DNA of 64,000 bases from AP-16 sp963755055 (lineage in GTDB: Bacteria > Pseudomonadota > Alphaproteobacteria > Rhizobiales > Xanthobacteraceae), in the NCBI GenBank assembly GCA_963755055.1, contig CAVWIS010000022.1:399238-463237 (forward strand), read 5' to 3'. Positions 37,287-46,975 of the stretch are shown piece after piece. The position numbers and the translations under genes are program-made. Every line of letters starts with the position of its first letter. Position 1 is the first letter of the stretch. The notes below the pieces were generated by a model that was not told the DNA's origin, did no database searches, and was given only the letters and a program-made list of their open reading frames with translations.

Positions 37287-37476
37287 TTCTCCCTCCTCGC
37301 GGTTGGATGCTCAATGGCAATCACCTGCGTGCTGAACGGCCCCTGCGAGGACTGATTCAGCAGCTCAATTGAACGAGCGTTTAAGCGGGAGTGCGCGTGC
37401 CACTCTGACGAGGTGGCCATCGTGTCTCTCGGGCGTTAGCGCCGATGAGGCAGCCAACGATCTAAAACGGTTACCA

Positions 37477-37674
37477 CTAAACATGAGGTGAGTTGATGCC
37501 CTTTTTCTGAACGCCGTGTCGTGCATGATTTATCGCAGCCGGCGCCCCGGATTCTTCACCGCGATACTCGACGCGAAGCAGAGCAAGCTTCCGGGGGGCA
37601 GGTGAAAGAGGAACGTCAAAACTTTGTTCGTAGCCCGCTTTGTCCCAATTGATGCGGATCAATGCAGTTTCCAA
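37477..37674 (-). CDS. possible 65-residue protein
   Basis: The frame LIRINWDKAGYEQSFDVPLS then KLALLRVEYRGEESGAP has protein-like composition, with a TTG start preceded by GGAAACTGCA. I do not recognise it, and the non-ATG start makes it uncertain. Confidence 0.3.
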   Translation of the reverse strand: METALIRINWDKAGYEQSFDVPLSPAPRKLALLRVEYRGEESGAPAAINHARHGVQKKGINSPHV

Positions 37675-38149
37675 AGTGCGACCGTCACGGCCGGTAGCGG
37701 GCGACCAGCCTGTAGCCCCCGCCTCGGGCCGGTCGCCAAGCTGACGGACTGGCTCTCTGAGCTAACCGTGAGCTGCCCGCGCAAGGAGGACTGGTCCGAT
37801 CCGTGCGGGGTGCGGCATCGACAGGCGCTGGGTAAGACCGAGCCGCCATCTCGGCAACAGCAATTATTGCTGGTACTCGCGCTGACTGGGCGGTCAGTTC
37901 CGGCTTCAGTTTAACCAAAGTATAGCGATGCAATCCCGCTGCATACGGTTACGGTCCATATCGGTATAAGCCGAAACCCTAAAGACACTGGAGAGACCGC
38001 CCTCATCTTGGTCCATTAAGTATCAGTTAAGGGATCATGGAGGGGACATGCAGACCGCTCAGGCGTTGGTAGATGTTGCGGCATGGGTGCCGGGGCGGTT
38101 CTCAGCGGACTCATCCAACACCGCCGTGTTGGCTACCGGCCTGGGCAAC
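37675..38149. other. gap, nothing recognised
   Basis: Only short, unsupported open frames on both strands. The left part could hold the promoter of the 65-residue ORF. No repeat or RNA gene is evident. Confidence 0.35.
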
Positions 38150-38399
38150 AGCAACGCGCTTCGCGTCTTCTTCGCCCGCCATAATCTTCGCATGTGTCGG
38201 TTCGCGCCGCCGAGACGCAACGCCTTGGGTCAGGTCGCCTCGAGCTTGGCGGCCAGTGTGCGAATCTCTGCTGGAAAACAAACTGACGTAGTGTCCGAGC
38301 GCCACGAGCTCCTCGGTCAGCCACGACACGACACAGTCGGTACGCGTAAAGCTTCGGCGGGACGGCCTCGGTCAACGGGGCAACCTGCGCGATTCGCAT
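38150..38399 (-). pseudogene. glycosyltransferase family 4, N-terminal remnant
   Basis: Starts at ATG 38399 after a clear GGGAGG with MRIAQVAPLTEAVPPKLY, the opening of GT4 glycosyltransferases; the frame then shifts and continues SWLTEELVALGHYVSLFSSR, expected to follow directly (GGTERVVSWLTEEL). Nothing downstream of about 80 residues remains. It is divergent from the ABC exporter gene. Confidence 0.75.
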
Positions 38400-38609
38400 A
38401 CAAAGACCTCCCTCGATCGATCGAAACAAATGAGCTGGAATGCGGATTGGTCGCCGCCGCATGCGTAAACCGGGGACCTTTCGGAACGTTACGCAACGTG
38501 CGTTGAAGGTGCGCCACCGGGCTGACCGACTCCCGGACGGTCGCCCTCGTTGAACGGTCGCCCTCGAGCTTGGTAGTTGCTCCGGGCGAAGAAGGGAGCT
38601 CGCAACCCG

Positions 38610-40376
38610 ATGGACAATGTTTCGCATTATGCGAACCATCCCCTCGCCTACTTCGCGCACTATCTGCGACTACGGCCGGTGTCCCACGGCGCAATCCTGA
38701 TCGCGGTTCTCGCCGCCGTCGGTTGCTCGGTGACGACCCAGTACGGCGTGAAGTTTCTCGTGGACGTGCTCTCCCAGGGGCCGAATGGCCTCATAAGCGT
38801 ATGGGTACCGTTCACTCTGCTGGTGTCGCTGATTGCCGCCGACAATATTTTGTGGCGGCTCGCCAGCTGGATCGCCAGCGACGCCTTCGTCAAAGTGACG
38901 GGCGACGTTCGCCGCGATCTGTTTCAACACTTGACCGGGCACGCGCCGCGCTATTTCGCCGAACGGCTTCCCGGCATGTTGACCAGCCGCATTACGGCGA
39001 CCTCGAACGCGGTGTTCACCGTCGAGAACATGCTCGTGTGGAACGTCCTGCCTCCGTGCGTCGCGACCGTCGGGGCTATCCTCATCCTGCTGAGCGTCAG
39101 CGCGCCGATGGCGGCGGGTCTGAGCGTGCTTGCAGCCTGCCTTGTTTTTTCCATGTTCCGGCTCGCCGCGGCGGGCAAACCGCTACACCACGATTTTGCT
39201 GACAAGGCTGCGGCGGTCGACGGCGAGATGGTCGACGTAATCGGCAACATGCCGCTGGTCAGGGCATTCGGGGGGATACGCCGCGAATACCAGCGCTTCG
39301 AGGAGACGGTCAGCCGCGAGACGACGGCGCGCAAACGCAGCCTTCGTTACCTCGAGAAAATCAGGCTGTTCCACGCCATCGTGACCGTCCTGTTGACCAT
39401 TTGCCTGGTGGCCTGGGCGGTGGTCCTGTGGCAGCGCGGGCAGGCAACCACCGGCGAGGTCGTGCTTGTTTGCACCCTCGGCATGGCGATTCTGCATGCC
39501 ACGCGCGATCTCGCGGTGGCGCTGGTCGACGTGACCCAGCACATGGCACGTCTCTCGGAAGCCCTCTCCACGCTGCTCACTCCCCACGAGCTGCGCGATC
39601 ATCCCCAGGCGGCGCCGCTGGTCCGCCACGGCGCCGTCGTCACGTTCGAAAAGATCCGGTTCGAGTATCCGGATGGGCGGGAGCTCTTCAGAAACTTCAA
39701 CCTCCAGCTCGAGCCGGGGCAACGCTTCGGCCTCGTCGGTCCGTCAGGGTCGGGCAAATCGACCCTGTTCGCGCTGCTCCAGCGCTTCTACGACGTGCAG
39801 AGCGGCAGGATCCTGATCGACGGGCAGGACATCACCTTGGTGACGCAGGAAAGCCTGCGCGAGGCAATCGCCGTCGTGCCCCAGGACATCTCGCTGTTCC
39901 ATCGCAGCATCATGGAGAATATCCGTTACGGCCGGCAGGAGGCGAGCGACGAGGAGGTGCTTGCCGCCGCCGACGCGGCGCGCTGCACGAGCTTCATTAA
40001 CGCTCTGCCGCAGGGATTTGCGACGATCGTCGGCGACCGCGGCGTGAAGCTGTCCGGAGGCCAACGCCAGCGCATCGCCATCGCCCGCGCGTTCCTCAAG
40101 GATGCACCGATTGTGCTGCTCGACGAGGCGACCTCAGCGCTCGACAGCGAATCCGAGGAGGAGATCCGCCAAGCGCTCGATCGTCTGATGCGCGGCCGTA
40201 CCGTGTTCGCGATCGCCCACCGCCTCTCCACGCTGCGCAATTTCGACCGGATCGTCGTTCTGCACACCGGGCGCGTGATGCAGGACGGGCCGCCCGACAA
40301 GCTGATGCGCCGCGACGGGCTCTATCGCGAGCTGATCCGGCGCGAGGTGACACGCCTGGGCAAGCAGGCGGCGTGA
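38610..40376 (+). CDS. ABC exporter, fused membrane and ATPase domains
   Basis: A 588-residue half-transporter starting at ATG 38610 (AAGGGAG upstream). Six membrane helices (residues about 20-300; for example HGAILIAVLAAVGCSVTTQY) are followed by the nucleotide-binding domain with Walker A GPSGSGKST near 377, Q-loop VVPQDISLF, signature LSGGQRQR near 481, Walker B IVLLDEAT near 500 and switch IAHRLST. There is no C39 peptidase domain at the N-terminus, so it would not by itself trim double-glycine leaders. MsbA/lipid- or drug-type export is the usual role. The neighbour is a dead glycosyltransferase gene. Confidence 0.92.
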   Translation: MDNVSHYANHPLAYFAHYLRLRPVSHGAILIAVLAAVGCSVTTQYGVKFLVDVLSQGPNGLISVWVPFTLLVSLIAADNILWRLASWIASDAFVKVTGDVRRDLFQHLTGHAPRYFAERLPGMLTSRITATSNAVFTVENMLVWNVLPPCVATVGAILILLSVSAPMAAGLSVLAACLVFSMFRLAAAGKPLHHDFADKAAAVDGEMVDVIGNMPLVRAFGGIRREYQRFEETVSRETTARKRSLRYLEKIRLFHAIVTVLLTICLVAWAVVLWQRGQATTGEVVLVCTLGMAILHATRDLAVALVDVTQHMARLSEALSTLLTPHELRDHPQAAPLVRHGAVVTFEKIRFEYPDGRELFRNFNLQLEPGQRFGLVGPSGSGKSTLFALLQRFYDVQSGRILIDGQDITLVTQESLREAIAVVPQDISLFHRSIMENIRYGRQEASDEEVLAAADAARCTSFINALPQGFATIVGDRGVKLSGGQRQRIAIARAFLKDAPIVLLDEATSALDSESEEEIRQALDRLMRGRTVFAIAHRLSTLRNFDRIVVLHTGRVMQDGPPDKLMRRDGLYRELIRREVTRLGKQAA

Positions 40377-40747
40377 GCCGCCATGCCCCGTGCCGTCCCC
40401 CATCGGCAGAATGCTGCAGCCACAGCGGGTTGTTTTGTGCCCGACGGGACAATGGCGGCTCCGACTAACATCAGGAGTACGGGCAGGGGCCGCCGCGCAT
40501 CCCTAACCTAATACTCGGTCACCCCCCGGCGCGGCATGCGTCGCATATATCCGATAGGACCAAACTGTTGGCACATGAGAGCAAGACGCGCGGCACCGCG
40601 TCGCAAATCTTTCTCTCGTATTTCTGAACCACATTGTGTGGCCTGCGCTCGCCGGCGGAAATCAGCCGTCTTGGCGTGGGGTGCTCGCGCTCACCAGCGC
40701 CCGGAGAGGGATCGTGAGCGAGGCGGTCTAATGTACGATTTCCGAGA
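40377..40747. other. gap, nothing recognised
   Basis: No gene is visible. A short stretch at 40566-40590 (TTGGCACATGAGAGCAAGAC) faintly resembles 35118-35140. The 3' end of the zinc-knuckle protein gene is at the right border. Confidence 0.35.
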
Positions 40748-41392
40748 CTAAATTACTTTTCGCGCTCTCCCGCGCTTTGATTTGACACTTCCACTGCTGT
40801 CAATCGTGCGTTTTGTGAGGAACGACTGTAGCGCCTCCTTGTCGATGAGCCACCCCGCACTCGAATGAATGGATGGAAGATCACCTTGTCGAGCAAGCAG
40901 CCTGATGTAGTGTTTGCTCAGCTTGGTGTACAATGCAGCCTCGTTCGCCATCACGTATGACCGTCCGTCAATGAGAGCTGCGGTGTAGGTGAAAGAGTTG
41001 TTGCATTCATTGCAGACAACCATGCGCCGCTCGTATTGATGTTCATACGGCGGCCTACCGATCTTTCTCTGCGATCTTTCCCGAACCAGCATCCGCTCGC
41101 TCAACTCTAGAAGGCTCCCGAGTTGCTTTGCGATGTCGGCGACGTGCGCAAGCGCATGGTGAATCTCCGTGCGGAAGCCGCACAGGTCCTTGACTTTAAC
41201 TTCCTTGCGGTAGCGACGGACGTTTTCGAGCTTCTCTTGCAGGTCGTATAGGTTTCGGCGCAGCTCCGCGCTCGCGTCGCGAAGTTCGTCAGTTCCCCCG
41301 GGCTCCACATGCGCGAGAACCATGAGCGCGCCGCACTCGATGCACCGCAGTTGTCCCGCCGACGATGGCGGCGGCTTGCTCTCACCCGTCAT
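40748..41392 (-). CDS. zinc-knuckle / coiled-coil / excisionase-like HTH protein, function unknown
   Basis: A 214-residue protein; the ATG at 41392 follows GAGGGG. Three parts are visible: a CxxC pair LRCIECGALMVLAHV (15-30) and a second VVCNECNNSFTY (about 125-136) that could form one zinc site, a long charged helix between them (ELRRNLYDLQEKLENVRRYR), and a C-terminal excisionase-like HTH (ANEAALYTKLSKHYIRLLAR, then GWLIDKEALQSFL). The tail is basic (KSKRGRARKV). The whole arrangement is not one I recognise. It is probably DNA-binding. It is flanked by non-coding DNA carrying a strong terminator on the other strand. Confidence 0.65.
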   Translation of the reverse strand: MTGESKPPPSSAGQLRCIECGALMVLAHVEPGGTDELRDASAELRRNLYDLQEKLENVRRYRKEVKVKDLCGFRTEIHHALAHVADIAKQLGSLLELSERMLVRERSQRKIGRPPYEHQYERRMVVCNECNNSFTYTAALIDGRSYVMANEAALYTKLSKHYIRLLARQGDLPSIHSSAGWLIDKEALQSFLTKRTIDSSGSVKSKRGRARKVI

Positions 41393-41603
41393 GTGCTGCC
41401 CCTCGCCGCGTGACCCGACTTAGATACCGCCGCGGCTCGCCGCGCGATCGAGCGGGGCTTACGGGCTTCGCGATTGGCGGCACAACAATGGTCGCGTACA
41501 CGGGTCCGGTCAACCATCCCGGCGGAGAAATCCGATACTGTTTTCCGATATCGTGGCCGCGCGTTGGAATGCACGGCTCAACAAAGCACTTCGCACACAA
41601 GCA

Positions 41604-41636
41604 GGGGCCGCCCCCAAGGAGCGGCCCCTTTGTTTG
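41604..41636 (+). terminator. strong rho-independent terminator with no plus-strand gene before it
   Basis: GGGGCCGC (41604-41611) and GCGGCCCC (41621-41628) form an 8-bp GC stem with a nine-base loop, followed at once by TTTGTTTG. It points to a plus-strand transcript ending here. Upstream (41393-41600) there is only a 49-codon frame that runs through the hairpin and has no ribosome-binding site, so a small RNA is the better explanation. Confidence 0.6.
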
Positions 41637-41650
41637 ACCGGCTGGTGAGC

Positions 41651-42436
41651 TCAGCCGCAGCGTCGCCGATCAGTAGGCGGCGCGGACCGGGGCGGAGCCC
41701 CCCAGTTGAACCGGTAGTTCACCCCCAGCTTCACCATGGAGATGTTGCGGTTGCCGGTGCTGAACGTGTCGCCGGCGAAGAACGGTGCCCCGGCCGGCAC
41801 AGTGAACGTGTTGCCGGAACGTCCCAGATAGTCAAACTCCACCTTCGCCGTCCAGTCCTCGGTGATACCCCACTCGACGCCCGCGCCGATGACCCACCCG
41901 CTTCTGGAACCACCGCCGCTGATTACGACCGCGTTGCCGGTCGTCAGGTTGGCAATGGTGAGGTCACCCTCGGCACCGACCAAGCCGAAACCAGCCTTGC
42001 CGTACAGGAGCACACGGTCAAAGGCGAAGCCAAAACGGGCCGCGAGGGTCGATACGTATCCGCTTGCACCCCCGGTGGCCGCCAAGGTTCCAACGCCCGG
42101 GACAAAAACCGTGGCGTTGACGTCGCGCCTCCCGGTCCAGTCAGCGTCCCACTCGGCGCCGATCACGAAGCGGTCGAACTGATAGTTGCACCCGACCTGA
42201 CCACCGCCGATGAACCGGCCGTTGTTGTCGCCGCCGCCCCAGGTCCGGTTGAACCTGGTGTCCGTCCAACCGTCGCCCCCGCGCCAGGCCGCACCGATGT
42301 TGCCGCCGACGTAGCAGCCAGTCCAACTGTAATATACCGGAGCCACGGGCGGTGGAGCCTTGACGGGCAGATCAGCCGCCAATGCAGTTGCGGGAAGCGC
42401 TACGGCGAGCGCACCGGCCACCAAGTATTTTCGCAT
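41651..42436 (-). CDS. outer-membrane beta-barrel protein (Omp25/RopB-like porin family)
   Basis: A 261-residue protein; the ATG at 42436 follows GAAGGGGACGATC. Signal peptide MRKYLVAGALAVALPATALA with cleavage before ADLPVK. The mature part has the signature YYSWTGCYVGGNIGAAWRGG, then alternating strands (VGCNYQFDRFVIGAEWDADW, KVEFDYLGRSGN, VKLGVNYRFNWG), as in the eight-stranded barrels abundant in Rhizobiales. The C-terminus has an extra tail (APPRSAPPTDRRRCG) instead of ending in an aromatic residue, perhaps a small recent frameshift. Confidence 0.85.
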   Translation of the reverse strand: MRKYLVAGALAVALPATALAADLPVKAPPPVAPVYYSWTGCYVGGNIGAAWRGGDGWTDTRFNRTWGGGDNNGRFIGGGQVGCNYQFDRFVIGAEWDADWTGRRDVNATVFVPGVGTLAATGGASGYVSTLAARFGFAFDRVLLYGKAGFGLVGAEGDLTIANLTTGNAVVISGGGSRSGWVIGAGVEWGITEDWTAKVEFDYLGRSGNTFTVPAGAPFFAGDTFSTGNRNISMVKLGVNYRFNWGAPPRSAPPTDRRRCG

Positions 42437-42790
42437 GATCGTCCCCTTCCGCTATCAAACTGGATGAACCCTACCCAGTTTCGGGCTTAAAAATCATGCA
42501 CTGTCTTGCCCAGAGCCGCGTTATTTTGAGTTTTGTGGCAAATCAGCAACAGTGCGCCGGGACCGCCGGGAGCCACCGGAGGGCCGTGCCAGCGCATCCA
42601 GGCCCGCCCGCCGCAGCCTGCCGGGCCACCGGGCGATCGCTCTGAGCCCAAACGCCGCTCAAAAGCCCTCCAACGAGACCTGGGGCCATTCGGTGTCGGC
42701 TTCACCACGCGCGAACGTTGACGACTGCTGCAGGCACCACCCTGCGAGCTGTGCGTCGTTCGCTTGGCCGCCTGGTCGAAGCTAGCCGCG
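42437..42790. other. gap with small inverted repeat upstream of porin
   Basis: AAACTGG (42457-42463) and CCAGTTT (42475-42481) form an inverted repeat about 20-45 bases before the porin start, a possible operator. Otherwise only short frames. Confidence 0.35.
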
Positions 42791-44282
42791 TCAGGTCGCG
42801 CCGTCGTCATCGACGCCAACTATGGCGGGATCGGTTCCGATCACCGTCAGCGATACAGGGGCGAGACTAGAAAATCCGATGGCATGCGCGGCGGCCGGCG
42901 TAATGTCGATCACCCGCCCGCGCACGAACGGACCACGGTCATTGATGCGGACCACGACCGACCGGCCGGTATGGCGGTTGGTCACCCGAACCCTGGTTCC
43001 GAATGGCAATGACCGATGGGCCGCCGTCATCGCGCCGGCCTGGACCCGTTCTCCGCTTGCCGTTCGTCCGTAGGAATAGACCGACGCGATGCCGGATTGA
43101 TCGGCATTGGCGCTGGCCATGGCGAGCAGAACTTTCGGTGCGCGGGGATCGTTGCTCGCAGCCAACCGGCGCTTGTTGGCTTCCAATCTCGCCTTTTGCA
43201 CACCCTTTGCATGGCCGCGCTTGACCGCGTATTCCCGCCCATCGATCGGCCCGACATGGGGCGGGTCTCGATCGCGATACGGGCGCCCGATCCCAAGCTC
43301 CTTCTCGTGCGCATCGATCCACTTCCACAACGCTTCATTGGAATTCCATCGCTCCGAACGTGTCTTGCCCTTTACGCTCACGATGTCGGCTGCGAGGCCG
43401 TGGCCGTACCCGCCGCGGCGGCTCCCGCCATGGTACGAGCTGTCAGTCGCAGCCTTCAAGCCGCTTACCAGGGATTGCCGGTAATCATCGCGGAATGCGC
43501 TCGTGATACCAGGCATGAGCCCGGCGTCGTCCAGCGCGCGAAGCGCATGATATAACTTCGGTTTGAAGCTCGGATCCATGCCTCCGATCACGTATTCCAT
43601 GAGCGACATGTCGGCTCTTTGTGCCGCCGCCGGATCCTTCCAGGTGAAGTCATTATCGACGAGCCTGGTAACTGTCTTGGTGACTGTCCGCGCTTTGCCC
43701 TTGTGCTCGACGGTCACCTTGATCCGCTCCCGCACCTTCATGGTGTCGACCTTGAGCGTCCGTTCGTACAGGGACCAGAGGTACTCGTCGATGGAGAGTT
43801 CGCTGACGAGGCATTCGTAGGGAGTTTCAACGGGGCGTACGGCCGGCTTCGGGTACTCCTTCACCGGATCAAACGTGGACAAGGACGCGAGCTGCAGGCG
43901 TCTTTCGGGCGGCGGCGTCGGACGAGTGTCGGGCAAAGGGGCCTCAAGAACGGGCACCTCGGAGGCGGAAACACCCGCGAGGACGAAGGCAGGTTCGGGC
44001 GAGTCCGGATCGGCCGTCGCCCCCTCGCCGAGCGGACATGGCTGCAGGCGCGCCGGAAGACGTGGGAAGCTCGCGATGTGCCGTCGCCGCGTCGCCGAGG
44101 GACCCGGCCGCGGGCGCGACGGTAGATGCGGGAAGCTCGGGATCGGCCGTCGCCCTGTCGCCGACGGACATGGCCGCGGACGCGACGGAAGGCTCGGGCA
44201 GCTCGAGCCTGGCAGCGCCCCAACCGGCAAGAGCGACCGTTCCGCACAACGCCACCAACGTAACAAAGTGCCGCGGTCTCAT
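42791..44282 (-). pseudogene. RlpA-like lytic transglycosylase with peptidase-like domain, frameshifted in N-terminal repeats
   Basis: The true start is probably ATG 44282, with signal peptide MRPRHFVTLVALCGTVALAG followed by tandem ~22-residue repeats (ELPEPSVASAAMSVGDRATA, ELPASTVAPAAGSLGDAATA, ELPTSSGAPAAMS). At about 44033 one extra base shifts the frame; the other frame resumes LGEGATADPDSPEPAFV and is open to the stop. It then shows a peptidase M15-like domain (DAGLMPGITSAFRDDYRQSL, YGHGLAADIVSVKGKTRSER, DPPHVGPIDGREY) and an RlpA double-psi barrel (GIASVYSYGRTASGERV, NRHTGRSVVVRINDRGPFV). The intact protein would act on peptidoglycan in the periplasm. Single-base damage could be a sequence error. 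Confidence 0.8.
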
Positions 44283-44476
44283 CACTCAATCGTCCCCCAT
44301 TCGGGACAGAACTGATTGTCGGATCACGGTCGCTTTGTGGCAGGAAAGCTGCGGTCAATATCTTTTCCGAAATGTGTTGCCCAAATACAACGCGGATCTC
44401 GATCAGCGCACCGATCTGCCGGGAAATAGTTTGGGCAGGACTGAGTGTTTCTATGCGCTGGTCCCGTCGTAGATGC

Positions 44477-44900
44477 TCACGCCGGCCACTCCAGTATTCG
44501 CGTCACCGCCAGCGCGTCGGGGTTCTTGACCTTGATCGATCCATGCCGCACCCGCCTAATAGGCGGCTGGGCCCGGGCCATCATTGACGTGTTCGGACAA
44601 GCGGACGCCGTCAAAGGGGCGGCGCGCCGCGGCGGCGCGCCAGTGCGGACCGAAGCCAATCGAAGTCGGTCACGCCCCTGTCGCCGCAGACGACCGCTTC
44701 GCCGTCGATCGTGGCCGAGGTGGCCAATCGTCGTCGCCGCGTACAATGAACCCGTCGTGCTTGATCTCGTGCGCCCACTGCCGGCCGTCCGGCACGGCGT
44801 GTGCCATATGGGCGTTCCCCCGGAAATGCCGCCACCGGCCAGGAGTGACGGTGCGTTTGGGATCCATCTCGGCTCGAAAGCTTCAAGCGACCGATTACGG
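44477..44900 (-). pseudogene. ATP-dependent DNA ligase, relic 3 (internal deletion)
   Basis: The frames contain WAHEIKHDGFIVRGDD and TIDGEAVVCGDRGVTDFDWL from the N-terminal half, then directly the C-terminal GSIKVKNPDALAVTRILEWP. The middle of the ligase domain is deleted and frames are broken. It is oriented opposite to relic 1. Confidence 0.75.
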
Positions 44901-45167
44901 ACCGCGACGACCGTCGCCAACGGTATTCACGGGCCTCGGCGGTTTCATGGTTGCCGCGCCGCTGGTTAGCACCGCCGCGCGCCGAGGTATCGCTGTAGTG
45001 CTCAAAGGAGATGCAATATGGCCGCGAGCAAAAAAGTTGTTGGTAACTCATGCCAATCAGCTCGGCGATTGGCCCCACCTAGAGCATTTCCCGAAAAGGC
45101 TAAATCGGGGATTCCCATCGGAGAGCGAATATGATTCAAGCTTCCTGCTGGAAGGAGGCCAGCATGG

Positions 45168-46056
45168 ATGGCGAAGCCGCTTTCGGAGGATTTGCGTAGA
45201 CGAGTGGTCGTGGCGATCGAGGGTGGCGCCACCATCCCGGAAGCTGCGGACCACTGCGGGGTGAGCATCAGCTCGGTCGTCCGCTTCCTTAGGCTTCACC
45301 GGGAAACGGGTAGCGTCCGCTCGGCCAAGTTTGGCGGCTATAAGGAATTCGCGCTGGTGGCGCATGAGGATCTGGTCAGGCAATTGGTGGCGGAGCAGCC
45401 GGACATCACGCTGGCGGAGTTCGAGGCCCGACTGGCGAAGAAGAAGATCACGGTCGGCAAGTCGTCGATCTCTCGGTTTCTGCATCATTTGAAGCTGACC
45501 TTTAAAAAAAAGCCTTCGGGCGGCCGAGCAGGACCGCCCGGACGTGGCCGCCGCCCGAAAGGCATTGCAGCGGCGGCAGACGAGACTTGATCCGAGAAAG
45601 CTCGTGTTCATCGATGAAACCAGCGTATCGACGACGATCACGCGTCTCTACGGCCGGGCGCCGCAAGGAGAACGGCTCGTCAAGAAGGTGCTGCACGGAA
45701 ACTGGAAGACTGTCACCTTCATCGCAGCCTTGCGCCACGATCGTGTGACCGCACCCTTTGTGCTCGAAGGCGCCATGAATGGCGAGACGTTCAAGGCCTA
45801 CATCGAACAATTCCTCGCTCCAACTCTGAAAAAAGACGATATGGTGTTCATGGACAACGCAAGCGTTCACATGGTCGAGGGCGTTGAAGAGGCTATCGAA
45901 GCCCGAGGGGCAATTCAGTTATACCTTCCGGCATACAGTACCGATCTGAATCCAATCGAGCAATTCTTCGCCAAACTCAAGTCCATGCTTCGCAAGATCG
46001 CTGCCTATTCTCTCAAGCAAGCGGCCTTCACAGTCGACATAATAAGGTCAAGGTAG
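45168..46056 (+). pseudogene. IS630-family transposase, frameshift at A8 tract and truncated 3' end
   Basis: The first frame reads MAKPLSEDLRRRVVVAIEGG, ISSVVRFLRLHRETGSV and LAKKKITVGKSSISRFLHHL up to a run of eight A (45504-45511); the second frame resumes KKSLRAAEQDRPDV, then LVFIDETSVST, VFMDNASVHMVEGVEEAIEA and NPIEQFFAKLKSMLRK. The DDE residues are all present. The shift required is +1 at the A tract, where slippage or transcript realignment could act. The protein then departs from the family after MLRKIAAYSL (about 46015), so the last ~40 residues and right end are lost; the element is probably dead. Confidence 0.85.
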
Positions 46057-46184
46057 CAACGCTGGCCAGAATTTTCTGGGCCAGCTGAAAACATTCCCGA
46101 CGTTCGTGTGGCCCCTCGGCACTAACTGGACGACATCGACTCCTGAAATCGAGAATAGGCGAGCGCATTACAGGCGGCACAGAA

Positions 46185-46640
46185 ATGAACAAACATGTGA
46201 TCAACGCACTGACGCTTGGCGATATGCTGGTGCTGGGATCGCCGCAGCCCAAGTTGATCAAATCCCTAGCAGTCATAGCCGATGTGCTGGGTCCGGAGTA
46301 TGGTAAGGAACCATCGATCGAGGTTCGCAGCAAGCCGCCTTACCCCTCAGTTCTAGCGTCGCTCATCGTCTCCGAATTTCTGCGATCAATCGGGTTCGTC
46401 GCAGCACGCGTCAGGCCTGTGTGTACCGTAATCCGTGCCGAGCAGCATGGGGAAGAGCTGCACTCGCTCGCAATAGGGCACCCCGAGGACGAAGGTGCCG
46501 GGCGCGCGAAGTGGGGTGGTCATATGGTGACGGTGGTCGATCGCTTTGTTATTGACGTGACGCTGCACTCGAGTCTAACGCTCGCAGTGGCCGCAGTTGC
46601 CTGGAATGATGACGTTACCGTTGTTAGGTGGGGAGACTAA
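46185..46640 (+). CDS. protein of unknown function, possibly papain/transglutaminase-like fold
   Basis: A 151-residue protein; AGGCGG precedes the ATG by seven bases. It contains SVLASLIVSEFLRSIGFVAA, RVRPVCTVIRAEQHGEELHS and GGHMVTVVDRFVIDVTL. The 'GH.V.VVD...ID.TL' pattern with an upstream helical region resembles phage- or Bradyrhizobium-type hypothetical proteins of transglutaminase-like shape, but I see no certain catalytic cysteine. The next frame (46597-46833) starts inside its end; the two may be one gene split by an indel near 46600-46640. Confidence 0.5.
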   Translation: MNKHVINALTLGDMLVLGSPQPKLIKSLAVIADVLGPEYGKEPSIEVRSKPPYPSVLASLIVSEFLRSIGFVAARVRPVCTVIRAEQHGEELHSLAIGHPEDEGAGRAKWGGHMVTVVDRFVIDVTLHSSLTLAVAAVAWNDDVTVVRWGD

Positions 46641-46833
46641 TCAACGCATTCTGGGTCTGAAGATGCTCACTGGTACGGAGTTCGCCGGCGAAGATGGCTA
46701 CATTCTGTCGATCGGCTGGTTGGAAAGCCCGCGCGTTCCAGACTGGAGCGACGGCTGCGCGGCGCGTGAAAGCGTGCAGCACAGCGCTGTGGTTGCCGCC
46801 CTGCGCGAAAAATTTGGACGCGAGCATGACTGA
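46597..46833 (+). CDS. 78-residue ORF, possibly the C-terminal part of the preceding gene
   Basis: Reads TNQRILGLKMLTGTEFAGED, GYILSIGWLESPRVPDWSDG and ends HSAVVAALREKFGREHD. It overlaps the preceding gene by 44 bases in another frame and has no ribosome-binding site of its own, so a frameshifted continuation is more likely than a separate gene. The function is unknown. Confidence 0.4.
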   Translation: MPGMMTLPLLGGETNQRILGLKMLTGTEFAGEDGYILSIGWLESPRVPDWSDGCAARESVQHSAVVAALREKFGREHD

Positions 46834-46869
46834 GATCGGCACCGGTTGTCGAAATCGCCTCTAACTAAG

Positions 46870-46907
46870 TGGCGCCCTGGGACAAGAGGTCGGACCCCAG
46901 GGCGCCA
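46870..46907. terminator. 12-bp hairpin between convergent genes
   Basis: TGGCGCCCTGGG (46870-46881) pairs perfectly with CCCAGGGCGCCA (46896-46907) around a 14-base loop. It lies 37 bases after the plus-strand stop at 46833 and 69 bases after the minus-strand stop at 46976, so it can serve both convergent transcripts. There is no long T tract. Confidence 0.6.
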
Positions 46908-46975
46908 GCCCCTTCAGCCGTGCCGCTCCCTCCGCCCCAGAAGCGCCGACGCGGCGGCGGGGGCAATCGCCAGCC

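Noticed and set aside
38610..40376. ABC exporter as the dedicated exporter of the GG-leader peptides
   Set aside because: It lacks the N-terminal C39 peptidase domain, is 18 kb away and is on the other strand.
41474..42490. A 338-residue plus-strand frame across the porin
   Set aside because: Shadow of the porin gene; composition is not protein-like and no ribosome-binding site is present.
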